The translations under genes and the position numbers were made by a program. The notes beneath the pieces were generated by a model. That model ran no database searches. It worked only from the letters and a program-made list of their open reading frames with translations, and had not been told where the DNA came from. Source: an uncultured Aquimarina sp. (GTDB lineage Bacteria; Bacteroidota; Bacteroidia; Flavobacteriales; Flavobacteriaceae). From it: a stretch of DNA of 64,000 nucleotides. This document shows, piece after piece, positions 62,532-64,000 of the stretch. The DNA is taken from contig CANLYR010000001.1 of the NCBI GenBank assembly GCA_947495425.1, positions 1-64,000 on the forward strand. Reading direction: 5' to 3'. Every line of letters starts with the position of its first letter. The first letter of the stretch is position 1.

Positions 62532-63461
62532 ATGAAAGTACACAGTAAAAACAATTTTGTAAGAGCAGTTTGGTTCACATTAGTATTAGGAATTCCTCTA
62601 TTAGTATCATCCTGTTATGGCGATGGGGTTGATCCTGATCCAGAAGTAGAAACAATGATTAGCGATTTTCCTGCAAATGGAGCGTTGTCGTTAGATAGAA
62701 AAGGCAATATTTATATTTCAGAATACGGCAGGTTTGTTGATACGGGTGGTAGCGGTACACGCATTTTTAAAATCTCACCAAAAGGAAGAATATTAGATAC
62801 TATCCAAGGGTTATCTGGTCCTCTGGGTACTGCCACGGATTCCAAAGGGAATTTATATGTAAATAACGCGAATAATACAGTAAATGGCCAGGTGCTAAGA
62901 GTCAGTCCAGATGGTGATAGAGATGTAATCGCTACGATTGATGGATGGCCTAGCAGTATGACGATAGATCACAATGATAATCTATTTATATCTAACTATA
63001 CGGCACCAACGGTTCATAAAATTTCTGCAGATGGTGTAGTAACTGTATTAGCCAATGACCCTAGATTATTTGGCGGTGTGGGTATTGATTTGGATAGTAA
63101 AGGCAATGTAATCGTAGCTAATTTTTATACAGCCGATATTTATTCTATTGATAACAATGGTGAAATTTCATTGATTGCGAATATCCCAGATATTGTGATT
63201 CAAAATTTTGGCATAGGATACATTACTGTTGTTAATGATGTGATTTATGCTACAGGTATAGCTGTTAATTATGTATATAAGGTTTCATTAGATGGAACTA
63301 TAGAAACTTTTGCCGGTACTGGTGAAAATGCTCAGGTCGATGGACCACTGCTCGAAGCATCATTTGTCAACCCAAATGGAATTACATTTGATCACTATTC
63401 AAAAACACTGTATATATCAGAGTATACGGGTGTGGGAGGTGTGAGAAAAATTAAGCTATAA
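62532..63461 (+). CDS. NHL-repeat (beta-propeller) lipoprotein 2
   Basis: 309 residues. The lipobox ends in LVSSC (C28). NHL/SMP-30-like blades follow (GALSLDRKGNIYISEYG, GTATDSKGNLYVNNA, SSMTIDHNDNLFISNY, GIDLDSKGNVIVANF, NGITFDHYSKTLYISEY). Paralogue of NHL lipoprotein 1, placed after AraC copy 2 as copy 1 is placed after the first regulator and the chitinases. It lacks an adjacent small Cys-rich peptide. Likely a surface protein binding a sugar, peptide or protein. Confidence 0.88.
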   Translation: MKVHSKNNFVRAVWFTLVLGIPLLVSSCYGDGVDPDPEVETMISDFPANGALSLDRKGNIYISEYGRFVDTGGSGTRIFKISPKGRILDTIQGLSGPLGTATDSKGNLYVNNANNTVNGQVLRVSPDGDRDVIATIDGWPSSMTIDHNDNLFISNYTAPTVHKISADGVVTVLANDPRLFGGVGIDLDSKGNVIVANFYTADIYSIDNNGEISLIANIPDIVIQNFGIGYITVVNDVIYATGIAVNYVYKVSLDGTIETFAGTGENAQVDGPLLEASFVNPNGITFDHYSKTLYISEYTGVGGVRKIKL

Positions 63462-63511
63462 AACAGATTTGCTTTATTGATCTCAGAATAATCAAAACTA
63501 CATGTATTTAT

Positions 63512-63565
63512 GCATTTCACAGTGAGCCCTTAGCAAATAATAGTTGAAGGCTAACTGTGAAATGC
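63512..63565. terminator. Long hairpin between convergent genes
   Basis: A 17-bp stem with one mismatch (63512-63528 pairs with 63549-63565) and a 20-base loop, between NHL lipoprotein 2 and the convergent membrane protein gene. No T-run is adjacent, so it may be a terminator-like or mRNA-stability element. Confidence 0.6.
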
Positions 63566-63629
63566 TAAGATTATATGTCTTGCCGATTTTACCCAGATTT
63601 TATAAAATGTTTGAAAGTACTTTTAGAAG

Positions 63630-64000
63630 TTAATCAGAATTAATTTCCGCTTGCTTTGCTTTAAGCATTACAGCAACTTTATAGAGTAAGATGATTTCTA
63701 AAATGATAGTGGGTGTTAATAAAACGAATCCAACCAAAGATAAAATAATGGTAGCCATAAAGCTATAGGTAATAATTTCAAAAATTCCGGTTATGGTTGC
63801 GATTGTTCCCAAACCATTTTTTAGGCGTAGTACCGAGATCCCAAAAAGGATGCCTATAACCCCATACGTTACAGCCTCTGCATCAAGTATGATTTCAGGA
63901 TTAAACGATCCGATAAAAAGCGATAAAATGTCGTAGGTATAGAAGATGCAAGTAATAAAAATGAAGATAAAGGCAGTGATGCGTAGCAAGTAATTTTTAA
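63630..64000 (-). CDS. Small multi-pass membrane protein, 5' end cut by the window edge
   Basis: At least 119 residues with four hydrophobic segments and a charged C-terminus (MLKAKQAEINSD). A TTG start at 63989 is possible, but the frame stays open to the window edge (KNYLLRITAF...), so the true start probably lies outside. No family was recognised. Confidence 0.6.
   Translation of the reverse strand, partial: KNYLLRITAFIFIFITCIFYTYDILSLFIGSFNPEIILDAEAVTYGVIGILFGISVLRLKNGLGTIATITGIFEIITYSFMATIILSLVGFVLLTPTIILEIILLYKVAVMLKAKQAEINSD

Noticed and set aside
63462..63629. Second Cys-rich leader peptide after NHL lipoprotein 2
   Set aside because: All short frames were read; none has a double-glycine leader or Cys cluster.

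Overview
The window reads as a chromosomal segment of a marine-type flavobacterium (Bacteroidota, family Flavobacteriaceae; an Aquimarina-like genome is a guess from general style). Reasons: low GC, almost no Shine-Dalgarno sites, promoters with a TAnnTTTG -7 box, type IX secretion (T9SS) C-terminal sorting domains, paired DUF1501/DUF1800 genes, a carotenoid operon with a CruF-like gene, and cytochrome b558-type succinate dehydrogenase. No rRNA, CRISPR array, phage or insertion sequence was seen.

Layout. 1-5200: tRNA-Asn, rseP, a SCO1-type copper chaperone, and feoA-feoB plus a tiny FeoB-associated Cys-rich membrane protein. 5200-5740: non-coding, with a 41-bp tandem repeat. 5739-10426: DMT exporter, small secreted protein, and a carotenoid operon (CrtI/CrtD-type desaturase, CruF-like protein, lycopene cyclase). 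10458-17874: J-domain/TerB protein, bacilliredoxin, a plsC - acyl-ACP desaturase - HD hydrolase operon, a PA0069-type radical SAM protein, a TIR-domain protein and an isoaspartyl peptidase. 18017-29260: a thioester-containing alpha-2-macroglobulin lipoprotein and penicillin-binding protein 1C, separated by an acetyltransferase, a small monooxygenase-like protein and a hybrid histidine kinase. 29386-43774: outer-membrane protein, CYTH protein, NAD(P)-binding proteins, dinB, aminotransferase, the sdhCAB operon, a gene broken by an in-frame stop, an M28 peptidase, a CBS protein, a zinc-ribbon protein and a deacetylase-like protein. 43797-45540: a very AT-rich accessory operon of three genes, the first resembling the TIGR04255 family. 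45634-52316: metG (carrying an in-frame dispersed repeat), a DUF1501/DUF1800 pair, LD-carboxypeptidase and a YraN-like protein.

52393-63461 is the most unusual part. Two near-identical membrane-bound AraC regulators, two chitinases (GH18 and a frameshifted GH19) with related chitin-binding modules and T9SS tails, two NHL-repeat lipoproteins and a 56-residue double-glycine-leader Cys-rich peptide lie together. Both AraC genes and both NHL lipoprotein genes are preceded by the same motif, TGT-N7-CGGTCGA, placed 26-27 bp upstream of a TAnnTTTn -7 box. I infer a small regulon linking a membrane-bound sensor-regulator, a surface beta-propeller lipoprotein and a secreted Cys-rich peptide, possibly connected to chitin use or peptide signalling. 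That system is the main candidate for an undescribed biological unit here. The function is inference; the shared motif, its spacing and the gene pairing are read directly from the sequence.
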